A stretch of 53,424 bases of DNA. Origin: Alkalibacillus aidingensis. Its GTDB lineage: Bacteria; Bacillota; Bacilli; Bacillales; Alkalibacillaceae. The notes under the pieces were generated by a model. It was not told the DNA's origin. It did not search any database and worked only from the letters and a program-made list of their open reading frames with translations. Each line of letters opens with the position of its first letter. The first letter of the stretch is position 1. This document shows, piece by piece, positions 17,810-26,122 of the stretch. The position numbers were made by a program, and so were the translations under genes. The stretch covers positions 1 through 53,424 of the forward strand of contig NZ_JABXWU010000014.1 in assembly GCF_014595945.1 (NCBI RefSeq). The letters are read 5' to 3'.

Positions 17810-17834
17810 TAACGGGCAGAAGAGTTGAATAACA
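17810..17834 (+). repeat. Short cassette-type repeat, copy 2
   Basis: TAACGGGCAGAAGAGTTGAA. It belongs to the TAAC-GGG-n-AGTT family. It lies 57 bp before the Nudix start, just upstream of a 7-bp hairpin (ATAACAA/TTGTTAT). Confidence 0.5.
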
Positions 17835-17890
17835 AGAGTTTCTTTTTGTTATAAAGAACAAAGATATATCACAATTTTAGGAGTGTATTT

Positions 17891-18358
17891 ATGAATGATT
17901 ATATCAAAACGATGCGAGAAATGATTGGAGATGAGACTTTATTAACGGTTGGTTGTGGTGCAATTATTGAAGACAATTTTGGGAGAATTCTTTTACATAG
18001 AAGAACTGACTATGATATTTGGGGAATTCCAGGTGGTATATTAGAAATTGGTGAAACCTTTGAAGAGACAGTTAAAAGAGAAGTAATGGAAGAAACTAAT
18101 CTTTCTTTAAACCAAATTGAATTGTTTGGTATTTATTCTGGAAAAAATGGATTTGCTCAATATGCAAATGGAGATAAAGTTTTTAGTATTCAAATTATAT
18201 TTTGGGCAACTGATTTTTATGGAAAACTGAAAGCGAACAGCGAGAGTAAAAATTTATGTTTTTTACATAAAAACGAAATACCGAAAAATATAAACGAACA
18301 TCAGTCTCCATTTATATTGGACTGGGTAAATGGTGTATCAATACCAGTAATTAAATAG
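17891..18358 (+). CDS. Nudix hydrolase
   Basis: A 155-aa Nudix-fold pyrophosphohydrolase. The Nudix box is complete: GGILEIGETFEETVKREV followed by MEETNL gives the G-x5-E-x7-REVxEE pattern that binds Mg. Substrates of this family are nucleoside diphosphates linked to another group; which one is not readable. AGGAG lies 9-10 nt before the ATG. The gene is AT-rich and sits alone between short repeats, the first of three accessory genes with the same arrangement, which suggests horizontal acquisition. Confidence 0.9.
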   Translation: MNDYIKTMREMIGDETLLTVGCGAIIEDNFGRILLHRRTDYDIWGIPGGILEIGETFEETVKREVMEETNLSLNQIELFGIYSGKNGFAQYANGDKVFSIQIIFWATDFYGKLKANSESKNLCFLHKNEIPKNINEHQSPFILDWVNGVSIPVIK

Positions 18359-18373
18359 ATAACTCTTATTGTA

Positions 18374-18397
18374 TTGACGGGGACAATAGTTGTACAA
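18374..18397 (+). repeat. Short cassette-type repeat, copy 3
   Basis: TTGACGGGGACAATAGTTGT, 15 bp after the Nudix stop. GACG and ACAA of this copy can also pair with TTGTCGTC at 18411-18418, forming a bulged hairpin. Confidence 0.5.
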
Positions 18398-18437
18398 GGC
18401 GACCAACCAATTTGTCGTCTATTTATTTTGCTTGATA

Positions 18438-18467
18438 AATTGTTAGAATTTTATGTTAACACTATAT
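18438..18467 (+). promoter_or_regulatory. Promoter-like block before the DUF2268-type gene
   Basis: TTGTTA, 17 nt, TATATG, with the internal block GAATTTTATGTTAA that also precedes the Nudix gene. It is 68 bp before the start codon and is a plausible SigA promoter with an imperfect -10. Confidence 0.4.
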
Positions 18468-18534
18468 GGTTAAGTAGTTAACTCGATTAATTGGATTAAG
18501 AAAATACTTAATATAAGTTTTAGGAGGAATAGAA

Positions 18535-19374
18535 ATGGACCATATTGAAGTAGTCAATTTAGCACCTAAATTTTTAGAATTTTATCAAAGGGCTAACCGT
18601 GAAGGCGTTGATTGTGAAGAACGATGGGAGTTATGGCAGAAACATTATAATTTCGCAGCAGTCCCACCAGGTGATGAAGGTAAAAAGATGGCAAGAAAGA
18701 TACTAGATGAAAATTGGGTTAAGTACAGAGAGAACATTGATTATATAAAGGATTGGCAACCTGACAGTAATGCAATTGAACAATATTTATCGGAAATAAA
18801 GTCTTTATTGGGATATGAACAACCAATTAATATGATGATAATTTACTTTGTAGGTGGATTTGAAAACAATCCATTTGTTGCTCCATATGACGAAGGACGG
18901 ATAGCGTTATGCCTTCCAATAGAAAGTGAAATTTCTAGTATTACTCTATACCATGAAATAACACATATTGTACATTTAAAGACCGCAAACTTAACACAAG
19001 CGTGGGAAAGGACAATTGCTTCAACAATTATACAAGAAGGTTTAGCGACACAAGTAAGTAAATATATGGTGCCAGGAAAACCAGATCAAGATTATATTGA
19101 ACATAAAGAAGGGTGGCTCGATTCCTGTCAGTTAAAACGAAAAGAAATTTTAGAAGGGATCTTGCCGTATTTAAAAGATTCTTCATCAGAAACAATTATT
19201 AAGTTTACATTTGGTGCTGGTTCCACAAATACTGATAGAGAAGTATATTTTGCTGGTTGGGAAATTGTAAGAGTTTTATTAGAACACGGAGAAACATTTT
19301 TGAAGATTGCATGGATTCAAGAAGAAGATATACCAAATTACATACGTAATATTTATCAAAATTTATTTAACTAA
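18535..19374 (+). CDS. Putative Zn metalloprotease, DUF2268/YjaZ-like
   Basis: 279 aa with a zincin motif, LYHEITHIVHLKT (HExxH, near residue 143), and a downstream glutamate in IQEGLATQVSKY that fits the third zinc ligand region. Overall layout resembles the DUF2268 family, which includes B. subtilis YjaZ. There is no signal peptide, so it should be cytosolic; the substrate is unknown. The RBS AGGAGGAA is 6 nt before the ATG. The gene is AT-rich like its neighbours and is followed 2 bp after its stop by a short-repeat copy. Confidence 0.75.
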   Translation: MDHIEVVNLAPKFLEFYQRANREGVDCEERWELWQKHYNFAAVPPGDEGKKMARKILDENWVKYRENIDYIKDWQPDSNAIEQYLSEIKSLLGYEQPINMMIIYFVGGFENNPFVAPYDEGRIALCLPIESEISSITLYHEITHIVHLKTANLTQAWERTIASTIIQEGLATQVSKYMVPGKPDQDYIEHKEGWLDSCQLKRKEILEGILPYLKDSSSETIIKFTFGAGSTNTDREVYFAGWEIVRVLLEHGETFLKIAWIQEEDIPNYIRNIYQNLFN

Positions 19375-19375
19375 C

Positions 19376-19400
19376 TAATTGGGGCGTTAGTTCAAGAACC
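19376..19400 (+). repeat. Short cassette-type repeat, copy 4
   Basis: TAATTGGGGCGTTAGTTCAA, 2 bp after the DUF2268-type stop. AACTAA (partly in the stop region) pairs with TTAGTT around an 8-nt loop. CGTTAG here can also pair with CTAACG of the next copy, 28 bp further on. Confidence 0.5.
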
Positions 19401-19418
19401 GTATCGTCTGTTATGGCG

Positions 19419-19440
19419 CTAACGGGGAGGATAGTTAAAT
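19419..19440 (+). repeat. Short cassette-type repeat, copy 5
   Basis: CTAACGGGGAGGATAGTTAA, in the leader of the lipoprotein gene. It has the same TAAC-GGGG-n-AGTT build, with TAAC and GTTA as a mini inverted repeat. Confidence 0.5.
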
Positions 19441-19463
19441 TAAACTTATTGGAGCTTGTATAA

Positions 19464-19892
19464 ATGAAAAGAATTATTTTAGGTATTTTATTAATCGTAA
19501 TAATAGCTGGTTGTGCTAATAACAACTCAGAGTCAAATGTGTACTCGATTCCTGATATTGATAAAGAGTTTGTAGAAAATAAAGCTGAAATTGGTCTAAA
19601 CAAAGAAGAAGTTAAGGATATTTTTGGTGAAGAGTATATTTCGGGAAATGTGGATAGTTCAGACATTTGGTTTTATGACGGTGTTAAAGATAATTATGAA
19701 TATGATCCAAGGTTAGAAGCAGTATCACATGAAGAAATTAAAAGTGATAATGTAAAATATCAACTATATATTAATTTTAATGATGACGAAACTTTTAGGT
19801 ATTCATATTTTTATAAAGGTAATGACGGAAAAGTATGGCAGTTTTCATTGAACCCTGATGGAACAGCAACAGAAGAAGCAGTAAGTAATTAA
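19464..19892 (+). CDS. Small lipoprotein, function unknown
   Basis: 142 aa. The N terminus MKRIILGILLIVIIAGC ends in a lipobox with Cys17, so it should be lipid-anchored on the outer face of the membrane. IGLNKEEVKDIFGEEY and DIWFYDG, followed by a C-terminal beta-rich segment, recall the small SmpA/BLIP-like fold seen in many Firmicute lipoproteins; this is only a resemblance. The RBS TTGGAG is 12 nt before the ATG. It is the third gene of the repeat-bounded group. Confidence 0.75.
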   Translation: MKRIILGILLIVIIAGCANNNSESNVYSIPDIDKEFVENKAEIGLNKEEVKDIFGEEYISGNVDSSDIWFYDGVKDNYEYDPRLEAVSHEEIKSDNVKYQLYINFNDDETFRYSYFYKGNDGKVWQFSLNPDGTATEEAVSN

Positions 19893-19905
19893 ATTTTATA
19901 TTGCA

Positions 19906-19930
19906 CTAACTGGAGCTTTAGTTGAAAAAG
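19906..19930 (+). repeat. Short cassette-type repeat, copy 6
   Basis: CTAACTGGAGCTTTAGTTGA, 14 bp after the lipoprotein stop. AACT and AGTT pair around GGAGCTTT. It is the last copy before a terminator and the next conserved-looking gene. Confidence 0.5.
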
Positions 19931-19950
19931 AAAAATTAAATATTACTATT

Positions 19951-19974
19951 AAAAACGCCCAGAAAAATCTGGGC
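19951..19974 (-). terminator. Terminator for the DadA-like gene
   Basis: GCCCAGA and TCTGGGC pair around AAAA. On the minus strand the stem is followed by GTTTTT. It lies about 110 bp beyond the stop of the oxidase gene and may also stop plus-strand transcripts. Confidence 0.65.
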
Positions 19975-20082
19975 TCCTTCTAACCATTTAAGAAATTATG
20001 ACATTCTGATTTAAAGTATGAGAATTTCAAAAAAAATAACTTCATAGACTTTGAGGAGTTGGGAAGGTTCATAATGACTTTC

Positions 20083-21192
20083 CTAACTAACTCCTGAACC
20101 AAAGTCATAATCATTTGGATTCAACTCCATGTTATCACCTAATAAAAGGTTAGCTATTTCAGCACCCAAAAATGGGCCACTAGTAATTCCTGATGCACCA
20201 AGTCCATTAGCAATAAAAATGTCAGGACGATCTGGTAGTTCCCCAAAAACAGGATGCAGATGCTCTGTGGCTGGTCTAAAGCCAACGCGAGATTCAATAA
20301 AGTTGGATTCCGTTAGACCTGGTGCAAATTTAAAGACTATTTTTAAAATATCGTGGATACTTCTGGATTTCACGGTAGGCTGAAAATCTTCGTTTGGCTC
20401 GTGCTCCGCTCCAACAGCGATCACACCATCCTCAAAACCAACAATATATTTATTATTCGGAAGCATTACCACTGGCCAATCAGCAGTTTTTTCATCAGGC
20501 ATGTGTAAATATAAAATTTGCGTTTTTTTCGACTCAACTGGAAAAGTAACACCAACATCTTTAAGAAGCTTTTCGGCCCAAGCGCCTGTTGTCATAATGA
20601 TTTTCTTACCTGTATAAGTCGTGCCATTAACCGTAACTGCTGTAGGCTGACTCTTCTCTAATTGTGCCTCTCCTTCAATCACTTCTGCCCCATGATGTTG
20701 AGCTGCTCTGATTAATGCATTACAGAATACTCCTCCATTCACTCGGGCGCCACCACCAATTCGAACTGCTCCCATCCGGTCAGACATAACTGGTGTAGCC
20801 TGCTCCACCTCTTGATCAGAGAGCTTCGTAACTTCTCCAATTTCCGGAGCTGACTCACGTCGGCTTACCACATCAGCTACCATTTTATCAATCTTGTTTT
20901 CATTTTTCTGCAAATGAAGCGAACCAACTTGAGCATAAGTCGTTTCAGTTTCACCAATCTTCTTTAGTTCATCAACTAGTTCAGGGTAATATTTCGCACC
21001 CTGTTTAACCACTTCATATAGTTTAGCATTTCGCTTTTGTGACAACCATGGACTAATGATTCCTGCAGTCGCGCGAGTTGCTTCTCCTTGATCTTTTTTA
21101 TCAATTAATAAAACCTGCTGTCCGGCTTTTGCTAAATGGTAGGCCGTTGAAGCTCCTAAAATTCCTGCGCCAATGACGATATATTGTGTCAA
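20083..21192 (-). CDS. FAD-dependent amino-acid oxidase/dehydrogenase (DadA/ThiO-like)
   Basis: A DAO-family flavoprotein of 369 aa. YIVIGAGILGASTAYHLAKAG is the N-terminal FAD dinucleotide-binding fold, RATAGIISPWLS the flavin loop, and the C-terminal FIANGLGASGITSGPFLG the second FAD contact. It probably oxidises a D-amino acid, glycine or sarcosine-like substrate; which one cannot be read. It starts at TTG, set by AAGGAGA 8 nt upstream. It is a single gene with its own terminator. Confidence 0.85.
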   Translation of the reverse strand: MTQYIVIGAGILGASTAYHLAKAGQQVLLIDKKDQGEATRATAGIISPWLSQKRNAKLYEVVKQGAKYYPELVDELKKIGETETTYAQVGSLHLQKNENKIDKMVADVVSRRESAPEIGEVTKLSDQEVEQATPVMSDRMGAVRIGGGARVNGGVFCNALIRAAQHHGAEVIEGEAQLEKSQPTAVTVNGTTYTGKKIIMTTGAWAEKLLKDVGVTFPVESKKTQILYLHMPDEKTADWPVVMLPNNKYIVGFEDGVIAVGAEHEPNEDFQPTVKSRSIHDILKIVFKFAPGLTESNFIESRVGFRPATEHLHPVFGELPDRPDIFIANGLGASGITSGPFLGAEIANLLLGDNMELNPNDYDFGSGVS

Positions 21193-21409
21193 AATGAATA
21201 TCTCCTTTTATTGAAAGAACTCTTTTGATGATTATTTTAACAGTTTCTTCTAGCTCGGGGAAGTGGCGTCAGCGTGAACGCGATAAATAGTTACTAGAGT
21301 AGCTTCTATTGGATATTTTGCTCATGCTTTAGGGTCATTTCGAGGCAGGAAAACAGCTTTGAGGCACTTCTCTCTTACGTTTCGCCCTTCACACAGACTA
21401 ACCCCCATG

Positions 21410-21443
21410 AAAAAGCTGTCTCCCACCAAGGAGACAGCTTCCT
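21410..21443 (-). terminator. Terminator of the amidohydrolase gene
   Basis: On the minus strand AAGCTGTCTCC pairs with GGAGACAGCTT around a 6-nt loop and is followed by TTT. It lies 12 bp beyond the amidohydrolase stop. Confidence 0.9.
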
Positions 21444-21454
21444 AATTTTCCTTA

Positions 21455-22696
21455 TTAAATAATATCCTTCTCTACCTGTCCATCTTTCATCACATATTGG
21501 ATGTTATCATTATCCGCTAATGACTCTAGATCATCTAACGGATTACCTTTTACAATAATCAAATCAGCTAACTTACCTTCCTCTAAAGTACCGACTTGAT
21601 CTTCCCAGCCCATACATTCAGCAGCAGTCTTAGTTGATGCGACAATCGTGTCCATCGCTTCCATGCCAGCATCTCTCATTAATGCAAGTTCACGTAAGTT
21701 GGTCCCGTGTTTCATTACCCCTGCGTCAGTTCCCATAGCAATTTTCACACCGGCATCATAAGCTTTCTTGAAACTCACGCGATGTTGTTCGATGACTTCT
21801 TTGGATTTATCCACAGCTGATTGTGGCATGCCTTTTTCATCTGCTGTTTCTAAAACGGATACTGGTGCCAACAATGTGGGTACTAAATAAGTCCCGTTCT
21901 CTAACATCAATTCAACCGCTTCATCATCGATAAAAATTCCGTGTTCAATCGAATGAATACCTGCTCGCACCGCATTTTTAATTCCTTCTGCACCTTGTGC
22001 GTGGGCCATGACTTTAACACCTTTACGGAACTTACCTTCTTCAACGATTGCGCTTAGTTCATCATAAGAAAACTGTGTGAACTCAGGATGATCGGTCGGA
22101 CTTAGTACACCACCTGTTGCATGAACTTTTATAACTTCAGCCCCAGCTCGTAGCATTTCACGTGTTTTTTTCCGAACTTCTGAAACACCATCACAGCGTC
22201 CGTCTGGCATACCGCGATGTCCAGAAGGTAAAATATCCATCACATCTCCAGATAGCTGGGTGCCATCACCGTGCCCACCGGTAATCGTTAACGCATTAAT
22301 ACTTAGCTGCAAGCGTGGACCTGAGATCAATCCATCTTCCACAGCCTTTTTCACCCCTAAATCTGTTCCTAATGCATCGCGAACTGACGTCACACCAGCT
22401 TGAAGCGTGTTTTCTAAATATTTTTCTGCTTGATAATACATGTAAGAAAATGGTGTCGTTAAGCGCTGGGATAAAGGCGAATATTCCATCATCATATGCA
22501 CGTGCGTATCAATCATTCCCGGTAACACGGTGCCACCTTCAGCATCCACCACCTGCTCATCACCCGTTACTTGGTATCCTGATCCTTCCCTAACATAAAC
22601 GATTTTTTCACCTTCAACGACCACCACTTGATTCTGTTTAGGTTCTTCCCCAGTTCCATCAATCACTAAAGCGTTTTTAATCAAAGTTTTTCCCAT
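21455..22696 (-). CDS. Metal-dependent amidohydrolase (imidazolonepropionase-like)
   Basis: 413 aa of the amidohydrolase superfamily. PGMIDTHVHMMM carries the first two metal histidines, AEVIKVHATGG a bridging-lysine/metal segment, MAHAQGAEGI and SIEHGIFID the later histidines, and IAMGTDAG the catalytic aspartate. The composition resembles the Sgx9260/PepD-like group that hydrolyses X-Pro or other dipeptides; this is inference. There is no signal peptide. AGAGGAGGAA precedes the ATG. It follows the membrane-protein gene on the same strand, but a MITE has entered the gap. Confidence 0.85.
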   Translation of the reverse strand: MGKTLIKNALVIDGTGEEPKQNQVVVVEGEKIVYVREGSGYQVTGDEQVVDAEGGTVLPGMIDTHVHMMMEYSPLSQRLTTPFSYMYYQAEKYLENTLQAGVTSVRDALGTDLGVKKAVEDGLISGPRLQLSINALTITGGHGDGTQLSGDVMDILPSGHRGMPDGRCDGVSEVRKKTREMLRAGAEVIKVHATGGVLSPTDHPEFTQFSYDELSAIVEEGKFRKGVKVMAHAQGAEGIKNAVRAGIHSIEHGIFIDDEAVELMLENGTYLVPTLLAPVSVLETADEKGMPQSAVDKSKEVIEQHRVSFKKAYDAGVKIAMGTDAGVMKHGTNLRELALMRDAGMEAMDTIVASTKTAAECMGWEDQVGTLEEGKLADLIIVKGNPLDDLESLADNDNIQYVMKDGQVEKDII

Positions 22697-22747
22697 TAAA
22701 GATTCCTCCTCTACCTATTTTCAACATGGTTTATCTTAAAAAAATTG

Positions 22748-23009
22748 GCTCTGTTAAATTTTATTGTTGATAATTCAAGGAATAGTTCTTAGTTGTTGTA
22801 TGGTGAAGAGCGAAGGTGGCGACTCCTGGTCGGTGAAAACGCCACGTCCTGTGGCATCACCGACACTTGAACGTCCTATCCATCGCGGGAACAGCACGAG
22901 CTGAAGATCCACTTGGAAACGCTTTTCTTCCCAAGTTAGCTGAAGCCGTGCCCGTGGAAAGCGTCCACCGAAAGCGAATCACCATAACAACAACGGACTT
23001 TAACAGAGC
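22748..23009. mobile_element. MITE-like dispersed repeat with terminal inverted repeats
   Basis: A 262-bp non-coding element bounded by an 11-bp inverted repeat, GCTCTGTTAAA (22748) and TTTAACAGAGC (22999). Inside lies a second imperfect pair, GTTGTTGTATGGTGA and TCACCATAACAACAAC. The core (GCGAAGGTGGCGACTCCT, GGGAACAGCACGAGCTGAAG, GAAGCCGTGCCCGTGGAAAG) is the kind of element dispersed widely in Bacillaceae genomes and recognised from memory. It is GC-richer than its surroundings. AAAAATT occurs just outside both ends but not flush, so a target duplication is uncertain. Its right end is 8 bp from the transporter stop. Confidence 0.85.
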
Positions 23010-23016
23010 GTAAAAA

Positions 23017-24186
23017 TTAAAGTGTTTGTACCAAAATTCCGGCAATCACAACTGACGCAACCGTCACCGTCGTAAAACCACCAATCAGCATCGGTGAAAT
23101 TAATTCATTAAAAATCAACTTCTCTTCCTTTTCATTGCGTGCGACACTACGGCTTACTTCTTCACAAAGAATATAATCACCTGGGAAACCAAACAATGCC
23201 GTTAATGCAACGGGCATTCCTTTATACGGATGCCACTTAACAAGCTTAGAAGCAACAAAACCACCAATAGCTATACCAGCTGTACCGATGATTAAAATTA
23301 GTAAGATCGCAGGTAAGTGCTCCAGTACTTGTTGGGGTGTCACATCAGCCATCGTACCAATGACGACAAAAATGATTCCGATCATGGTTAAGGTAAATGA
23401 ATTAGCTTTGGCCAATGATTCGTGTTGATAAAAGCCCACTCGTAATCCAATAATACCGATTGCTAAGCACCAAATACTATAATGAACTGGTGTTAACTCA
23501 CCTAAGCCAACACCAATAGCCCCACCAATAAACACCCAAAATAATCGAATCGTGGTACTCTTTTGCACAGCTGTTTGTGCTTTCTCCTTCACTAAATCAC
23601 GATCTATTTTGGCCATCGGGACAAAGGTTCCATCATCAATCTCTTTTTTCATAATCACGGCATAGCCTCGCATGAAGTTAAGTGCTAATGGCATGCCGAC
23701 GACCCCTTGGAATGCGACGATCAAAGCTGGAATGACAACAATTGCAGTTAAGCCAATTTCCGTTAATTTTTCTGATGTAATAAGTAAAGCGACAACGCCC
23801 CCACTTAGTGGGCCTAAACCTGCAACAGCTGTCTCATAACCAAATACGACTGTCACTAATGTTAAGACAACAACACCAGCGACTAAAATACCGGCAAACC
23901 CAATGATCACTGCCTTATACTGACTCTTCAATACCGAAATTGGGATTAATGTCCCCATATGTACAATTGCCGGGCCGATTAGAACCGAGCCTAATACGGC
24001 AAACTGTGACTTATCTAATATGTCACTCGGGAAAATTCCTGTCCAAGACAGAACTAAAAATCCAGCCATCGCCGTTAATAACATAGGAACACGGGCTTTG
24101 GACTTAATGGACAGCCACTCCCCGAATGCGATTAATGCGAAAATTAATGTTGTTGCTATTAATGGATTACTAATTAGTTGATCCAC
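23017..24186 (-). CDS. Multi-pass membrane protein, probable transporter
   Basis: About 389 aa with some ten to eleven hydrophobic helices and two similar halves, a layout that recalls ion-gradient secondary transporters, but I do not recognise the family. Glycine-rich loops (GLGPLSGGVVALL in the first half, LTALFGFPGDYILCEE in the second) may line a transport path. I choose the GTG at 24186 because GGGAGG is 8 nt before it; the TTG two codons earlier would be only 2 nt away. The amidohydrolase gene downstream suggests uptake of its substrate (inference). Confidence 0.7.
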   Translation of the reverse strand: MDQLISNPLIATTLIFALIAFGEWLSIKSKARVPMLLTAMAGFLVLSWTGIFPSDILDKSQFAVLGSVLIGPAIVHMGTLIPISVLKSQYKAVIIGFAGILVAGVVVLTLVTVVFGYETAVAGLGPLSGGVVALLITSEKLTEIGLTAIVVIPALIVAFQGVVGMPLALNFMRGYAVIMKKEIDDGTFVPMAKIDRDLVKEKAQTAVQKSTTIRLFWVFIGGAIGVGLGELTPVHYSIWCLAIGIIGLRVGFYQHESLAKANSFTLTMIGIIFVVIGTMADVTPQQVLEHLPAILLILIIGTAGIAIGGFVASKLVKWHPYKGMPVALTALFGFPGDYILCEEVSRSVARNEKEEKLIFNELISPMLIGGFTTVTVASVVIAGILVQTL

Positions 24187-24295
24187 GCCCAACGCCTCCC
24201 TCTTAAGAAATTAAGATAAACTATAACACCTGGTCCTAATGACTGTCTAGACCAATTTTCTAACTTTTTTAACTAATTAAAATAATCGAATAAAT

Positions 24296-24372
24296 GTATG
24301 AAAACGGTTAACATAGCATCTTAATTGGAAGGTAACGCTTTCAAAAATCACAAATGAAAACGCTTAAATTGA
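24296..24372. promoter_or_regulatory. Cluster of cre-like (CcpA) boxes
   Basis: Three imperfect catabolite-responsive elements lie in the divergent 327-bp gap: ATGAAAACGGTTAACA, GGTAACGCTTTCAA and ATGAAAACGCTTAAA. Each has the central CG with AA upstream but misses one or two consensus positions. If real, they would repress the transporter-amidohydrolase unit under good carbon supply. No other element is seen in this gap. Confidence 0.35.
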
Positions 24373-24513
24373 AGCAAAAAAATTTATCATAACATCCTCC
24401 ATCGTTCACTATTTTTGACATAAAAACGACACAGATGAAATCGCATCCAAAATTTGGCTCTTATACGGTTGGATTATTTATGCAAGCTAATCATTAAGGA
24501 GGTTGTCGTTAAA

Positions 24514-26103
24514 ATGGATTTTATTCGGGGCTATAAATTAGAAAAAAATGAAGCTGGCGATGGCTATACCATCGTTTTTTTCTTAGATCAAAATTACACA
24601 GAATTCGCTAAAGAACTAGATGCAGTCAACCAAAAGCCTGAAAAAACAAGTCATAGCTTTAAGAGTTTTATCAAAGAGCATTTTCCTAATATGAAAGTAA
24701 CCAGTGCAAAAGTGTTTTTAGGTTCTGCTTTAATTATGTCTTTTGCCATAATGGCTAACGAGGATCCTGCTCAAGCGACAACACATGAGGCCGACCAACA
24801 AAAAGTTCAACAGCAGTCTACAACAGACGTTCATCGCGTCCAAAGTGGTGATACATTAAGTCATATAGCCAAGGAAAATAACACAACTGTCGATGCGATT
24901 AAACAATTGAACCGACTAACGTCAGATACGATTTTTGTTGGTCAAGTTCTACAAATCCCAGGTTCTAATACATCAGCACCTAGTACCGTTTCGTACCAGG
25001 TTAAATCAGGGGATTCTTTATCCGTTATTGCTAGAGACCATGGTACAACTGTTGATGCGATCAAATCTGCCAACAATTTATCAGGAGATGCAATTTTCAT
25101 TGGACAGTCGCTAACTATTCCCACAGGACAAACTAATGCAACACCCAATTCAAATCAAACAGAAGCGCCGACTGGCAATGTCACACATACAGTTGTCTCG
25201 GGTGACTCGTTATCTGTTATCGCGAGAACTTATAACGTCACTGTCCAAGATATTAAGAGCGCTAACAACTTAACTTCAGACACGATTAGAATTGGGCAAG
25301 AACTTAAGATACCAACCAGTGAACAACCAAACAACATGAGTGAATACACGGTGAAATCAGGAGATTCGTTATCAGTCATCGCTAAACAACATAACGTCAC
25401 TGTTGATCAACTTAAAAACGCTAATAATTTAGCATCAACAACTATTTTCCCAGGGCAAAAACTTGTGATTCCATCAGCGAATAATGAGCAAACGCCACAA
25501 CAACCACCTACAAAACAGACACCAAATAATGACACATTACAAGTAGGCGCTGAAAACGAACAAGTTAGATCGTTGCAATCGAATTTAAACACGTTAGGAT
25601 ACTTCAACCAACAATCGACTGGCTATTTTGGATCAGTGACTGAGCAATCAGTCAAGTCCTTTCAACGTGATTACGGTTTATCGGCAACAGGAGTCGTTGA
25701 TGGTAACACCCAAGATCAAATTAAACGAGCACTGGTGAAAAAGAAAATTGTCGATGATTTAGATACGTATACGGGAGTTCCTTATGTTTGGGGTGGATCT
25801 TCACCGTCTGGCTTTGACTGTTCAGGTTATATTCACTATATGTTTAATAAGCATGGTGTTGATATGACCCGTTCTACTTCAGGTGCTTATTACAACATGG
25901 GTGAGAAAATTAGTCGGGACAACTTACAACCAGGTGACTTAGTCTATTTTGCTGTCAACCAACCGGGTGTGATTTCGCATGTTGGTTTCTACACAGGAGA
26001 TAATAGCTTTGTTTCAGCAACATCTTCAAAAGGTATTTGGGAATATTCAATGGACAACTCCTACTGGTCTCAGTATTACGTCGGTGCGAATCGACTTTAT
26101 TAG
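24514..26103 (+). CDS. LysM x4 / PG-binding / NlpC-P60 peptidoglycan endopeptidase
   Basis: 529 aa from the ATG at 24514 (AAGGAGG 11 nt upstream; the frame is open 60 nt earlier without an RBS). Order: a charged leader domain (about 1-65), a membrane/export segment AKVFLGSALIMSFAIM with an AQA cleavage site, four LysM repeats (YQVKSGDSLSVIA type), a PG_binding_1 domain (GYFNQQSTGYFGSVTE), and an NlpC/P60 domain with the catalytic Cys in SGFDCSGYIHYM and His in ISHVGFYTG. It should cut peptide stems in the wall. First gene of a four-gene wall operon. Confidence 0.92.
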   Translation: MDFIRGYKLEKNEAGDGYTIVFFLDQNYTEFAKELDAVNQKPEKTSHSFKSFIKEHFPNMKVTSAKVFLGSALIMSFAIMANEDPAQATTHEADQQKVQQQSTTDVHRVQSGDTLSHIAKENNTTVDAIKQLNRLTSDTIFVGQVLQIPGSNTSAPSTVSYQVKSGDSLSVIARDHGTTVDAIKSANNLSGDAIFIGQSLTIPTGQTNATPNSNQTEAPTGNVTHTVVSGDSLSVIARTYNVTVQDIKSANNLTSDTIRIGQELKIPTSEQPNNMSEYTVKSGDSLSVIAKQHNVTVDQLKNANNLASTTIFPGQKLVIPSANNEQTPQQPPTKQTPNNDTLQVGAENEQVRSLQSNLNTLGYFNQQSTGYFGSVTEQSVKSFQRDYGLSATGVVDGNTQDQIKRALVKKKIVDDLDTYTGVPYVWGGSSPSGFDCSGYIHYMFNKHGVDMTRSTSGAYYNMGEKISRDNLQPGDLVYFAVNQPGVISHVGFYTGDNSFVSATSSKGIWEYSMDNSYWSQYYVGANRLY

Positions 26104-26122
26104 ATGAAAAGGTGTGATATTG

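Larger units (their letters stand above)
17525..17890. other. Intergenic region before the Nudix gene
   Basis: No gene is supported in this 366-bp AT-rich stretch. It holds two copies of the short repeat described below (17629 and 17810), a GAATTTTATGTTAA promoter-like block at 17761, and a small hairpin ATAACAA/TTGTTAT at 17829-17852. The short plus-strand reading frame across the pseudogene start has no RBS and is not a gene. Confidence 0.5.

Noticed and set aside
17629-19930. Integron attC sites
   Set aside because: The AAC...GTT order recalls attC ends, but copies are about 20-25 bp instead of 55 or more, the flanking consensus does not fit, and no IntI is present. Kept only as a cassette-like pattern.
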